Shown here: in pieces, positions 17,013 to 24,766 of the stretch
How the letters are laid out: the number at the start of each line of letters is the position of its first letter
Numbering within the stretch: position 1 is the stretch's first letter
Assembly (NCBI RefSeq): GCF_944324745.1
Contig: NZ_CALUXO010000076.1
Location: 1 to 39,206, forward strand
Reading direction: 5' to 3'
Length of the DNA: 39,206 bases
DNA from: an uncultured Thomasclavelia sp.
Lineage (GTDB): Bacteria; Bacillota_I; Bacilli_A; Erysipelotrichales; Coprobacillaceae
The notes under the pieces: model-generated
Told to the model about the DNA's origin: nothing
Seen by the model: the letters and a program-made list of their open reading frames with translations, nothing else
Databases searched by the model: none
Program-made: the position numbers and the translations under genes

Positions 17013-17759
17013 ATGCCTAAAAATATATATGTGCTTTCGGATATTCATGGTCATTATAAAGTTTTTAGAAAGATGTTAGAAAAAATCCATTTTTCAGATG
17101 ATGATTTGTTATATATTTTAGGAGATTGTAACGATCGCGGACCTGATAGTCTTAAAATATATTTTTATATTCAAAAATTTGATAATATACATTTAATTCG
17201 TGGTAATCATGAAATCATGATGCGTGATGCTTTTATTGCTGATGATCCTACTTCATCTCAAGGAAGAATGTGGGCTCAAAATGGTGGTAATAAAACGGCA
17301 GAGAGTTATCACAAATATTTACACAAGAAAGCATTGAATGAATTTGACTATAAAATTGTTCGAGCGGCATTTTATAAGATGATGATTGATTATGTCAATA
17401 AGTGTCCTTCATTTATTGAAATAAATTGTAATGGGCAGGATTATGTATTGATCCACGCAGGAATTAATCCAGAAAAAGGATTATATGAACAAACTGAAGA
17501 AGAATGTGCCTGGATGCGGGAATACTTTTTCATGTCTAAAGGTTTAGATAATAAAATAATTATTTTTGGTCACACACCAACTTGTTATATCCATCAAGAA
17601 AAAGATTGTTTTGATGTCTGGTATGACCCGATTTTTAAAGATAAGATCGGTATTGATGGTGGCCTAGGTCCTTTTGATAAAGGTCAACTTAATTGTATTT
17701 GTTTAAATACAAAAGAAGTCTTTGTCGTTAAAAAGAGCGAAGTTGACGAAACCGAATAA
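17013..17759 (+). CDS. metallophosphoesterase of the PP1/PrpE type (copy 1)
   Basis: The 248-aa cytoplasmic protein has all calcineurin-type motifs in order: SDIHGHY (residues 9-15), GDCNDRGPDS (near 37), RGNHE (near 64), VLIHAGINP and FGHTPT. These bind two metals, and the family removes phosphate from proteins or dinucleoside polyphosphates. The insert at about 75-120 is of the bacterial Ser/Thr phosphatase type. It forms an operon with an RpiR regulator 33 nt downstream. A close paralogue (29126-29875), again followed by an RpiR gene, lies 12 kb away. The substrate is unknown; the RpiR partner hints at a sugar-phosphate signal. Confidence 0.88.
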   Translation: MPKNIYVLSDIHGHYKVFRKMLEKIHFSDDDLLYILGDCNDRGPDSLKIYFYIQKFDNIHLIRGNHEIMMRDAFIADDPTSSQGRMWAQNGGNKTAESYHKYLHKKALNEFDYKIVRAAFYKMMIDYVNKCPSFIEINCNGQDYVLIHAGINPEKGLYEQTEEECAWMREYFFMSKGLDNKIIIFGHTPTCYIHQEKDCFDVWYDPIFKDKIGIDGGLGPFDKGQLNCICLNTKEVFVVKKSEVDETE

Positions 17760-17792
17760 AAATAATTAGAGATTAATGGAGGTAAGTGTTTT

Positions 17793-18545
17793 ATGAATAT
17801 ATTGTTAAGTCGAATATTGACATATTTAAATGGGGCATTTGTTTATGATGATTATTACCGTTTTTGTAAGTTTGTTGTATATAATTATTTAGGGTTTGAG
17901 GATCTTTCACTTAAAGAAGTCGTTGAAAAAAGTGGGGTCCCTGAAGATAAAATCATCACTTTTTGCCAATTGTTAGGTTATGATGGTTTTGAAACATTTC
18001 AAAATGAATTATTAAGAACTCATATGGTTCGTCTTGATCAAATTAGAGCTAGAATGTTAGGCGTAAATAGTGATCAATTGATCAATGATATGGAAAAATC
18101 TTGCAGTAATGAAGAAATGAAAGAATATATTTCAACGATTTGTGAGGCCATTTTTAAAGCTAAACGGGTGGTTATTTTTGGGGCAATGTATCCATTATCA
18201 ATTGCCGTGGAATTACAGACGGATTTGATTACTTTTGGTAAACCAGTGATCCAGTATCAAAGCTTTGATAAAGACATAGTACTAGATGAAAATGATGTTA
18301 CTATTTTTATTACGGCTACGGGTCGGTCAATGAATACTTTTGTGGAAATTAAAAAGGAATTAGGAGTAGCATTAACGACATCAATTTTAATAACTCAAAA
18401 TCGTACTTATGAATTGGATGAATATAAGATTTCTGATTATGTGCTCAGAGTTCCTGGTAAATTTGATGGAATTAATTTCAATTATCAGATCATGACAATT
18501 TGTGATCTATTAAGAGTTCATTACTATACTCAATATTACTTATAA
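17793..18545 (+). CDS. RpiR-family transcriptional regulator (phosphatase-linked, copy 1)
   Basis: The 250-aa protein has an N-terminal helix-turn-helix of the HTH_6 type (about 1-75, with LSLKEVVEKSGVPEDKIITFCQLLGYDGFETF) and a C-terminal SIS domain (about 110-245, with KRVVIFGAMYPLSIAVELQ and VTIFITATGRS). SIS domains of this family bind phosphosugars. The start follows GGAGGTAAG. It sits behind the metallophosphatase in one transcription unit and ahead of a bidirectional terminator. It may control its own operon through the inverted repeat in the leader. Confidence 0.88.
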   Translation: MNILLSRILTYLNGAFVYDDYYRFCKFVVYNYLGFEDLSLKEVVEKSGVPEDKIITFCQLLGYDGFETFQNELLRTHMVRLDQIRARMLGVNSDQLINDMEKSCSNEEMKEYISTICEAIFKAKRVVIFGAMYPLSIAVELQTDLITFGKPVIQYQSFDKDIVLDENDVTIFITATGRSMNTFVEIKKELGVALTTSILITQNRTYELDEYKISDYVLRVPGKFDGINFNYQIMTICDLLRVHYYTQYYL

Positions 18546-18547
18546 AC

Positions 18548-18580
18548 AAAATCAGCAGCTGATTTAGCTACTGATTTTTT
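18548..18580. terminator. convergent terminator between RpiR gene and ChbG gene
   Basis: AAAATCAG (18548-18555) pairs with CTGATTTT (18571-18578), with inner AGCT/AGCT (18557-18560 and 18566-18569). T residues follow on the plus strand. The reverse orientation also ends in TTTT, so it may serve both genes. Confidence 0.75.
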
Positions 18581-19310
18581 TAATCTTGGAAAAATTAATT
18601 AATTCAATTTGATGTTCATCAATAAAATGTTTAATCCGTTGATCACATAAAAGATCTAATTCTTTCATTCTTAAAATATTATAACTGCTAATCTTATATA
18701 AACGCCAATCTAAAAAAGCCGGATGACACATAATTTCTAAATATTCATCATCACTGTTTAAAACACTGATAAAATAATCATAAGTAGCTTTTTGATTATA
18801 AAATTGGTCGTTACAGCGCACAAAGTGATAATTAGATGTAATAGGCTGTCGTTGCCGAATTGGTAAATCATATTCATTAGCTAATTTTATTACTGTCTGT
18901 TGCAATTGAGGCAGCAGATGAACATGGTGATGGGAATCAATATGGGTTGGTTTTTTACCCATCAGCTTAATAAATTTTTCAATTTGAGCTTTCCATTCTT
19001 GATATAATTCTTCACTATCTACTACTACTTCTTCGTTTTCATAAACTTCGGGACGTAAAAAGTTTCCATTTTCATCAATAAAGCTTTTACAATTAGAAGT
19101 TAGGGGTTTTCCCAAAGTTAAAACAAGATGGATCCCTAGACCTAATTGGGGATGTTGTTTAGCTAATGATATTGCCATGTCGGTATAGGGCATATTCATC
19201 ATACAAGTTGTTGATGTTAAAATTCCCTGTTGATAAGCAGCGATAATGCCTAATACGGCTCCTTCACTTATACCAAAGTCATCAGCATTGACAATTAATT
19301 TTTTGACCAT
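18564..19310 (-). CDS. ChbG/HpnK-family (YdjC-like) carbohydrate deacetylase
   Basis: The 248-aa protein is a metal-dependent deacetylase of the family that removes an N-acetyl group from chitooligosaccharides or related sugars. Motifs are NADDFG at the N-terminus, GIHLVLTLGKP, the metal-binding DSHHHVHLLP and EIMCHPAFLD. An upstream in-frame ATG would overlap the ribosome binding site, so the ATG at 19310 after GGAGGTAA is chosen. No PTS or glycosidase is adjacent. It is convergent with the RpiR gene and divergent from rdgB. Confidence 0.88.
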   Translation of the reverse strand: MVKKLIVNADDFGISEGAVLGIIAAYQQGILTSTTCMMNMPYTDMAISLAKQHPQLGLGIHLVLTLGKPLTSNCKSFIDENGNFLRPEVYENEEVVVDSEELYQEWKAQIEKFIKLMGKKPTHIDSHHHVHLLPQLQQTVIKLANEYDLPIRQRQPITSNYHFVRCNDQFYNQKATYDYFISVLNSDDEYLEIMCHPAFLDWRLYKISSYNILRMKELDLLCDQRIKHFIDEHQIELINFSKIKKISS

Positions 19311-19395
19311 TGTAGTTACCTCCATATTCACTATTATAGCTAAGATAAAAAAATAAGATTAATTTTTTCAAAAACTGCAAACTAGTAAATAAACG

Positions 19396-19404
19396 TGATA
19401 TAAT
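19396..19404 (+). promoter_or_regulatory. extended -10 promoter of the rdgB operon
   Basis: TGA precedes TATAAT (19399-19404), 28 bp upstream of the rdgB start. No clear -35. Confidence 0.6.
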
Positions 19405-19431
19405 AGCTAAGAAACTGAAAGGGTGAAATAA

Positions 19432-20019
19432 ATGAAAGAATTAATTGTTGCATCGACTAATCAAGGTAAATTAAAAGAAATTAAAGCGATGCTTGCCGAT
19501 ATTAACATTGAAGTTTTATCAATGAAAGATGTTTTAAATAAAGAGATTGAAATTGAAGAAAATGGTAAAACCTTTAAAGAAAATGCTTTAATTAAAGCTA
19601 GTACGATTGCTAATATTGTCAACAAACCAGTATTAGCTGATGATAGTGGTTTAGAAGTAGATGCTTTAGATAAAAAACCAGGTATTTATTCAGCTCGGTT
19701 TTTAGGTCATGATACTAGTTATGATATTAAAAATCAATATATCATTGATGCTATCAAAGATAAAGATCGCACGGCACGATTTGTTTGTGCAATGGCATTG
19801 GTTATTCCAGGACAAGAACCAATTTTAATTGAAGAAACAATGGAAGGGATGATCAATGATAAAATAGAAGGGGAAAATGGTTTTGGTTATGATCCAATTT
19901 TTTATTTTCCACCATGTAAAATGACTTCAGCCATGATGTCAATGGAAGAAAAAAATAAATATTCACATCGGGCTAAAGCATTAAAGAAATTATATAATAT
20001 TTTAAAGGAGATGGATTAG
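19432..20019 (+). CDS. rdgB: XTP/dITP diphosphatase (HAM1/RdgB family)
   Basis: The 195-aa enzyme hydrolyses non-canonical purine nucleotides (dITP, XTP) to monophosphates and keeps them out of DNA and RNA. Family marks are the N-terminal IVASTNQGKLKEI, the acidic patch FKENALIKA, LADDSGLEVDAL and the C-terminal GFGYDPIFYFP and SHRAKAL. Its length matches the family. The trmL gene begins at the nucleotide after its stop, so the two are cotranslated. Confidence 0.95.
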   Translation: MKELIVASTNQGKLKEIKAMLADINIEVLSMKDVLNKEIEIEENGKTFKENALIKASTIANIVNKPVLADDSGLEVDALDKKPGIYSARFLGHDTSYDIKNQYIIDAIKDKDRTARFVCAMALVIPGQEPILIEETMEGMINDKIEGENGFGYDPIFYFPPCKMTSAMMSMEEKNKYSHRAKALKKLYNILKEMD

Positions 20020-20529
20020 ATGAATCATATTGTTTTAGTTCATCCAGCAATTCCCCAAAATACTGGAAATATTATGCGAACATGTGTCGCTACTAATACA
20101 AGTCTTCACATTATTAAACCAATGAGTTTTGATTTGGATGATAAAAAAATGAAACGGGCCGGATTAGATTATGTTAAGGATCTAGATTTACATGTCTATG
20201 ATAGCTATGAAGAATTCAAAGCTAAAAATCCTGGACAGTATTACTTTTTTACCCGTTATTCTCATCAATGTTTTACTGATGAAGATTATAGTGATTTAAG
20301 CCAGGAACATTACCTGTTCTTTGGACATGAACATGATGGAATTCCTAAAGAAATCTTGACAGAAAATTTAGATCGTTGTTTACGAATTCCTATGAGCAAA
20401 AAAGTCAGAAGTTTAAACTTGTCTAATTGCGCAGCTATTTGCATTTATGAAGTATTAAGACAACAGAATTATCCAAATCTTTCTAAAGTGGAAGTTCAAA
20501 AGGGTGAAGATTTTTTATATGAGTTATAA
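20020..20529 (+). CDS. trmL: tRNA (cytidine(34)-2'-O)-methyltransferase
   Basis: The 169-aa SpoU/SPOUT protein methylates the wobble-base ribose of tRNA-Leu species using S-adenosylmethionine. Conserved motifs are LVHPAIPQNTGNIMRTC at the N-terminus, FFGHEHDGIP (near 107) and IPMSKKVRSLNLSNCAAI, which together form the trefoil-knot cofactor site. The minimal length without an RNA-binding extension fits TrmL/YibK. It directly follows rdgB with AAAGGAG upstream and overlaps the next membrane-protein gene. Confidence 0.93.
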   Translation: MNHIVLVHPAIPQNTGNIMRTCVATNTSLHIIKPMSFDLDDKKMKRAGLDYVKDLDLHVYDSYEEFKAKNPGQYYFFTRYSHQCFTDEDYSDLSQEHYLFFGHEHDGIPKEILTENLDRCLRIPMSKKVRSLNLSNCAAICIYEVLRQQNYPNLSKVEVQKGEDFLYEL

Positions 20530-21160
20530 AAAAAGTGATATTATTTTAGCAATCCTATTGATGATATTCATCATCAGTTTTGCGGTTGTTTTTACAGTTT
20601 TTTTTAAGCCATTATATTATTTTGATATTAGTTATTTAAACATTGATAGTATAAGTGGTTTAGATGTAGCTACGATTAAAGAAAATTATCGCATTTTGAT
20701 CAATTATCAATCAATCTTCTACCAGGGAGCATTGAATTTACCAGATTTTATCATGTCAAATGCTGGACGAATTCATTTTGAAGAAGTTAAACGTATTTTT
20801 GAAGTTCTGCAAGTAATGATGGTTGTTTCTGGAGTGGCTGGAATTACGTGGGCGATTAAAAGGATTAAAGCTAAAGAGTATCGCTTTTTACGTTTGGCGG
20901 GATTAATTACCATTATCATCCCATGTGTTATCGGTTTTTTAGCGGCATTAGATTTTAATCGAGCATTTGTGATTTTTCATCAGCTGGTTTTTAGAAATGA
21001 TTATTGGATTTTCGATTATCGAACTGATCCAGTAATTACGATCTTACCAGAAAGCTTTTTTATGCATTGCTTTATTTTAATAGTTTTGATCGTAATAATT
21101 TTAGCTGGATTATGTTTATGGTATTATCATTGCAAACAAAAAGAAATATTAGCTAATTAA
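20519..21160 (+). CDS. TIGR01906-family integral membrane protein
   Basis: The protein of about 213 aa has four hydrophobic helices. The first is N-terminal, followed by an extracytoplasmic region containing INYQSIFYQG and LPDFIMSNAGRIHFEEVKRIF, which is typical of the TIGR01906 (DUF1461) family of unknown function. The ATG at 20519 is preferred to an upstream GTG at 20504 because AAGGGTGA precedes it. It overlaps the end of trmL and closes the rdgB operon. Confidence 0.82.
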   Translation: MSYKKSDIILAILLMIFIISFAVVFTVFFKPLYYFDISYLNIDSISGLDVATIKENYRILINYQSIFYQGALNLPDFIMSNAGRIHFEEVKRIFEVLQVMMVVSGVAGITWAIKRIKAKEYRFLRLAGLITIIIPCVIGFLAALDFNRAFVIFHQLVFRNDYWIFDYRTDPVITILPESFFMHCFILIVLIVIILAGLCLWYYHCKQKEILAN

Positions 21161-21243
21161 ACTCTGTTTTGATTTGATTTACAAGTTGATTATTTTAATA
21201 AAAAAATATGTCAACTAAAAATCATCTCATTATAGAGTTTTTT
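21159..21243 (+). terminator. possible multi-stem terminator of the rdgB operon
   Basis: AAACTCT (21159-21165) can pair with AGAGTTT (21234-21240), followed by T residues. Inside it AGTTGA (21184-21189) pairs with TCAACT (21211-21216). The loop is long, so this is tentative. Confidence 0.4.
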
Positions 21244-21364
21244 AATATCATAAAATTGTAAGAATATTTTCATTAAAATCACGGATACTAGAACTAAAAG
21301 AAGGTTATGATTAAATCAGAAAGTAATTTTAAATAATAACTTTCAGTTGATTAAAATATTGAAA

Positions 21365-21389
21365 GGAGGAGCTGTTAGAAATAACAGCT
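21365..21389 (+). other. ribosome binding site followed by a GAAA-tetraloop hairpin
   Basis: GGAGG (21365-21369) is directly followed by a perfect 8-bp stem, AGCTGTTA (21370-21377), GAAA, TAACAGCT (21382-21389). An ATG stands 10 nt after the hairpin (21400). A folded hairpin would bring the ribosome binding site to a normal distance from that ATG. Confidence 0.6.
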
Positions 21390-21399
21390 GGTGGCAAAT

Positions 21400-21465
21400 A
21401 TGAAAAGAATAAAAGAGTTATTTGCTATCATAAAATTTAGTTTTAGTCTGTATTTTAGCAAATAA
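21400..21465 (+). CDS. possible 21-aa hydrophobic peptide or gene remnant
   Basis: In the 340-bp gap 21161-21500 the only open frame with a translation signal is this one: MKRIKELFAIIKFSFSLYFS followed by K and stop. It is basic at the start and otherwise hydrophobic and aromatic. It could be a small membrane-active or leader peptide, or the left-over N-terminus of an ABC exporter gene, since such genes often start in this way. The structured ribosome binding site in front of it argues that it was, or is, translated. The rest of the gap shows a possible terminator at its start and no other gene. Confidence 0.35.
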   Translation: MKRIKELFAIIKFSFSLYFSK

Positions 21466-21500
21466 TTTTATGTTACAATAGTAACAGGTGGTGATGATAA

Positions 21501-21914
21501 ATGAATGATTTACAACGGTTTATCGAAGCTGGTGATCATAGTTATTTACAAGCATTACAGGAAATAAAAAACGGTCGAAAAATAGGGCATTGGATGTGGT
21601 ATATTTTTCCACAAATCAAGGGATTAGGCCATAGTCCAACTGCTAATTATTATGCTATTCAATCATTTGATGAAGCTAAAAGATTTTATCAGCATCCATT
21701 GTTAAACCAACGTTTGACGACTATAACGAAAGCTTTATTATCATTAAATACTAGTGATCCAGTTATAATATTTAGTTATCCTGATAATTTAAAATTAAGA
21801 TCATCAATGACCTTGTTTTATCTTGTTAGCCATGATGAAGTTTTTAAACAAGTTCTGGATAAATATTTTAATGGTGAACTTGATCAAAGAACTTGTCAAA
21901 TTTTAGGTATCTAA
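21501..21914 (+). CDS. DUF1810-family protein
   Basis: The 137-aa cytoplasmic protein matches the DUF1810 (calpastatin-like) family over its full length. Marks are GHWMWYIFPQIKGLGHS near residue 28, the central QHPLLNQRL and the LRSSMTLFYLVS segment. The molecular function of the family is not established. GGTGGTGA precedes the start. A palindrome TGTTAC-4-GTAACA (21471-21486) overlaps the likely -10 (TACAAT) and may be an operator. The gene is monocistronic with a strong terminator. Confidence 0.85.
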   Translation: MNDLQRFIEAGDHSYLQALQEIKNGRKIGHWMWYIFPQIKGLGHSPTANYYAIQSFDEAKRFYQHPLLNQRLTTITKALLSLNTSDPVIIFSYPDNLKLRSSMTLFYLVSHDEVFKQVLDKYFNGELDQRTCQILGI

Positions 21915-21943
21915 AAAGATTTGCATTGAGCAAATCTTTTTTC
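21914..21943. terminator. bidirectional terminator between DUF1810 and zinc-ribbon genes
   Basis: AAAAGATTTGC (21914-21924) and GCAAATCTTTT (21930-21940) form an 11-bp stem with a 5-nt loop. T runs exist on both strands. Confidence 0.9.
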
Positions 21944-22472
21944 AATATGAACTAATTTTAATTACCGGAATATTTTCTTTCATTTGCATAAACTGATTGT
22001 TGTAGTTTTCAATAAAATAGTTAATAATATTGTTTATATTACTTTCCAATGATAAATTGGCAGATTCTAAATATTGCTTCCACGTCTTTTCATAATTTTT
22101 TACAACATAATAAATATTAGCTAAATCAAGCGTGGCATAGCGATCGAGTAAGCTAGCTGTTTCGTGATTATAATAAGATTTTAATATTTCTATTTGAGTC
22201 GGTACTAATAACATTGAAGCAGGAACCATGTTGTGAACTAAAACCGCATGTGTTTTACCACAATGTTTGCACATGACTCGTTGTATTTGCAGACATATTT
22301 TGCGTTCCGGTATTTTATAGCATTTTTGATAAGAACCGATTTTAACAAGATGCCCATTTTTACCACAAGTACAGCGAATATCTTTGAAATTGATTAATTT
22401 AATAATTGAATTATATTTTTCCTGTGATAACTCTAGATTATCAGAGTCGTTATCTACAATAATTACTATCAT
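21942..22472 (-). CDS. zinc-ribbon protein resembling DUF6431/transposase-associated proteins
   Basis: The 176-aa protein has four cysteines in two pairs, CTCGKNG (with another Cys two residues before) and MCKHCGKTHAVL, around an RVMCKHCG strand. This pattern is typical of zinc ribbons at the front of transposases and of the DUF6431 group. The C-terminal 90 residues are helical, with no DDE catalytic domain visible. The start ATG 22472 follows GGAGGAATC. It may be a stand-alone relic or helper of an insertion element, but no inverted repeats or transposase were found around it. Confidence 0.55.
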   Translation of the reverse strand: MIVIIVDNDSDNLELSQEKYNSIIKLINFKDIRCTCGKNGHLVKIGSYQKCYKIPERKICLQIQRVMCKHCGKTHAVLVHNMVPASMLLVPTQIEILKSYYNHETASLLDRYATLDLANIYYVVKNYEKTWKQYLESANLSLESNINNIINYFIENYNNQFMQMKENIPVIKISSY

Positions 22473-22635
22473 AATGATTCCTCCATCGCAACATCTCAAT
22501 TTTTAATTAATATTGATTAGAATATTGAATGGTTTAGAAAAGTAGATATTGGGTTAATTATCATATAGATGAATAAATCTCTATCTAATATAATATTATA
22601 TCAGTTTAGGTCAATGAATAAAATACGTTAAAATT

Positions 22636-22670
22636 AGTAAAAAAGATGCAAAACGAATCGCTTTGCATCT
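22636..22670 (-). terminator. terminator of the perR-rubrerythrin operon
   Basis: AGATGCAAA (22644-22652) and TTTGCATCT (22662-22670) form a 9-bp stem. Read on the minus strand it is followed by a T run. Confidence 0.85.
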
Positions 22671-22687
22671 AATAGCCATTATATTTA

Positions 22688-23272
22688 TTATCCTAAAAAG
22701 AAAGTACTAACTTCAAAATGTGCTTGAGGATGGTCACATGCTGGGCAACGTTCAGGTGCTTCTAATCCTTCATAAATGAAACCACAGTTATTGCATTTCC
22801 ATACTACTGGAGCTTCACGTTTGAAAGTATTTCCAGCTTCTAATGTTTCTAATAATTTTAAGTATCTAGCTTCATGATGTTTTTCTGCAACAGCAATATT
22901 TTCTAAAACATCGGCGATTTCATCAAATCCTTCTTCACGAGCAGTTTTAGCAAAGCTAGGGTACATTTGAGTATATTCTTCATTTTCTCCGGCAGCGGCA
23001 GCTTTTAAATTTTCAGCTGTTGTTCCAAGTAAAACTGGGAAATTACCTTCGGTATAAACAGTTTCACCAGCTAAATCTTTATTTAGGAATTTCATTAATC
23101 TTTTTGCATGTTCTTTTTCTTGATTAGCTGTTTCTAAGAAAATATTTTGAATTTGCACATATCCTTCTTTTTTAGCAATTGAAGCATAAAATGTGTAACG
23201 ATTACGAGCTTGGCTTTCGCCAGCAAAAGCATGCATTAAATTGTTAGCTGTTTTTGTTCCTTTAAGTGTCAT
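22688..23272 (-). CDS. rbr: rubrerythrin
   Basis: This 194-aa peroxidase reduces hydrogen peroxide in anaerobes. The N-terminal four-helix domain carries the diiron ligands in FAGESQARNRY, ETANQEKEHAKR, NEEYTQMYPSFAKTAREEG and AEKHHEARY. The C-terminal rubredoxin-like domain has CNNCG and CPACDHP as iron ligands. The ATG at 23272 after GGAGGACA is used instead of the longer open frame, which would overlap the perR stop. It lies 17 nt behind perR in one operon, so it should be induced when PerR is oxidised. Confidence 0.96.
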   Translation of the reverse strand: MTLKGTKTANNLMHAFAGESQARNRYTFYASIAKKEGYVQIQNIFLETANQEKEHAKRLMKFLNKDLAGETVYTEGNFPVLLGTTAENLKAAAAGENEEYTQMYPSFAKTAREEGFDEIADVLENIAVAEKHHEARYLKLLETLEAGNTFKREAPVVWKCNNCGFIYEGLEAPERCPACDHPQAHFEVSTFFLG

Positions 23273-23289
23273 AATTTGTCCTCCATATC

Positions 23290-23682
23290 CTAATTTTTTT
23301 CCTTCATTAAACAACTCTCACAAACACCACTGAAAACAATTTCGATTTTGTCGATTTGATGATTGGTTTGCTGTCTAACAACCATACGTATTTGTTCATC
23401 CTGGAAATTAATATCAAAAACTTTTTTACATTTAGAACAGATAAAATGATGATGATTACTTAGATCCCCGTCGAAATGGACCATGTTTTGTCCGACATCA
23501 AGTTTTCTGATTCTTTTATTATCCGCTAAAAAATTGAGATTGCGATAGACCGTGCCTAAGCTTAATTCAGGATGATCTTTTTTTAAATCACGATAAATTG
23601 CTTCTGCAGTAGGGTGATCGTGTCTAGCCATTAAATTGCTGTAAATCAATTCACGTTGTTTGGAATAACGAGTTTTTGGCAT
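23290..23682 (-). CDS. perR: Fur-family peroxide regulator, PerR-like
   Basis: The 130-aa protein has the Fur-family winged helix (1-75, with TAEAIYRDL and LSLGTVYRNLNFLAD) and a metal-binding dimerisation domain. NHHHFICSKC and CESC provide the histidine cluster and the four structural-zinc cysteines. HFDGDLSNHHHF and the following FD fit the regulatory metal site of PerR. The gene is followed directly by rubrerythrin, the classic PerR target, which is the main reason to call PerR and not Fur or Zur. A palindrome in its promoter suggests autorepression. Confidence 0.88.
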   Translation of the reverse strand: MPKTRYSKQRELIYSNLMARHDHPTAEAIYRDLKKDHPELSLGTVYRNLNFLADNKRIRKLDVGQNMVHFDGDLSNHHHFICSKCKKVFDINFQDEQIRMVVRQQTNHQIDKIEIVFSGVCESCLMKEKN

Positions 23683-23701
23683 AAAAAACCTCCTTCGAAT
23701 A

Positions 23702-23749
23702 AATAGTAATGGTTACTATTATAGTATAATGTTTTAGTTTCAAAGTCAA
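23702..23749 (-). promoter_or_regulatory. perR-rbr promoter with palindromic operator
   Basis: On the minus strand TTGACT (23749-23744) and TACTAT (23726-23721) are 17 bp apart. Immediately downstream is a perfect palindrome, AATAGTAA-3-TTACTATT (23702-23720), at the transcription start. Its place and length fit a Fur/PerR box, although the bases differ from the Bacillus PerR consensus. Confidence 0.7.
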
Positions 23750-23769
23750 CCAGTTTGCTAGAAATAACA

Positions 23770-23798
23770 AAAAAACTAGTAAAGATTACTAGTTTTTT
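23770..23798 (-). terminator. terminator of the Cof-type phosphatase gene
   Basis: A 12-bp stem (23770-23781 with 23787-23798) has a 5-nt loop and continues into T residues on the minus strand. The stop codon lies in the hairpin. Confidence 0.85.
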
Positions 23799-24646
23799 AA
23801 TTCAGGAATATATTTATATAATGCCTTAGCAATACCATCTTCTTCATTTGAAGCCGTAATGTCTTGACTAATTGCTTTTAATTCATCAACCGCATTAGCC
23901 ATTGAAATACCTAAGCCAGCATATTTAACCATTGAAGCATCATTTTGTCCATCACCAAAAGCAATCATTTCACTTTCAGTATAACCCATTGGTTTTAAAA
24001 CAGCATCTAATGCTTTAGCTTTATCGATTCCTTTAGCGGTAAATTCAAAATAGAAAGCGCCAGTAAACATACAACTTAAAGTATCTTTAAATGGTTCCAT
24101 CATTTCTTGATAATGAGCTTGAAGATATTCTGGATCACTAGTTGTTAAGATTTTATTTAATTCAAAATCAACAAATTCAGCTAAATCATCAACTTCACAT
24201 AATTTATATTTACCACCACGTGATTCATATTCAAAAACATTGAAAGGAGCGCCATTGTAATTAATATAGTTATCATAAACATTAGTAACATACATATAAT
24301 CACCTTTATCGATCATTGGACGAACCCGATCAAATTTTTTCATGTGTTCCAATACTGCTTTACCTTCAGCCACTGTTAATGGTTGATTGAATAAAGTTTC
24401 CATAGTTTGGCAATCAACAACTTTGCTGCCGTTATAACATACAAATAAACCATGATAATGATCCATCATTAATTCTTTACCTAAATCAACTAATCCGGTT
24501 GTTGGTCGACCTGAAGCCAAGATTAATTTGATTCCTATTTCTTCCGCTTTAATTAAAGCCTTTTTAGTTTCTGGGGTGATTTTCTTTTCACTGTTTGTAA
24601 GTGTTCCATCAACATCCATAATAATTACTTTGTATTTATTTTCCAT
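23789..24646 (-). CDS. Cof-type HAD-IIB family phosphatase
   Basis: The 285-aa cytoplasmic phosphatase of the Cof/YidA group acts on small sugar or cofactor phosphates. HAD motifs are the nucleophile in DVDGTLTNS (Asp near residue 11), LASGRPTT, a Lys in the motif III region and GDGQNDASMVKYAG with the metal aspartates. The IIB cap domain lies between motifs II and III. An upstream in-frame GTG would lie within the ribosome binding site GAGGTGG, so the ATG at 24646 is used. No partner gene indicates the substrate. Confidence 0.9.
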   Translation of the reverse strand: MENKYKVIIMDVDGTLTNSEKKITPETKKALIKAEEIGIKLILASGRPTTGLVDLGKELMMDHYHGLFVCYNGSKVVDCQTMETLFNQPLTVAEGKAVLEHMKKFDRVRPMIDKGDYMYVTNVYDNYINYNGAPFNVFEYESRGGKYKLCEVDDLAEFVDFELNKILTTSDPEYLQAHYQEMMEPFKDTLSCMFTGAFYFEFTAKGIDKAKALDAVLKPMGYTESEMIAFGDGQNDASMVKYAGLGISMANAVDELKAISQDITASNEEDGIAKALYKYIPELKN

Positions 24647-24766
24647 CTGTTTCCACCTCACTGACTAAATTATACTAAATTAATTTTTAGGCAAAAGATA
24701 TTTTAAGATTTTGAAAAATTATCTCAATTTATTCGGTATTTTTCTAGTTTTAATGATAAAAACATT

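Noticed and set aside
21257-21268. A single VanR-like box (TTGTAAGAATAT) in the gap before the mini-ORF
   Set aside because: It is a lone copy with two mismatches, without the tandem partner seen at the two better sites.
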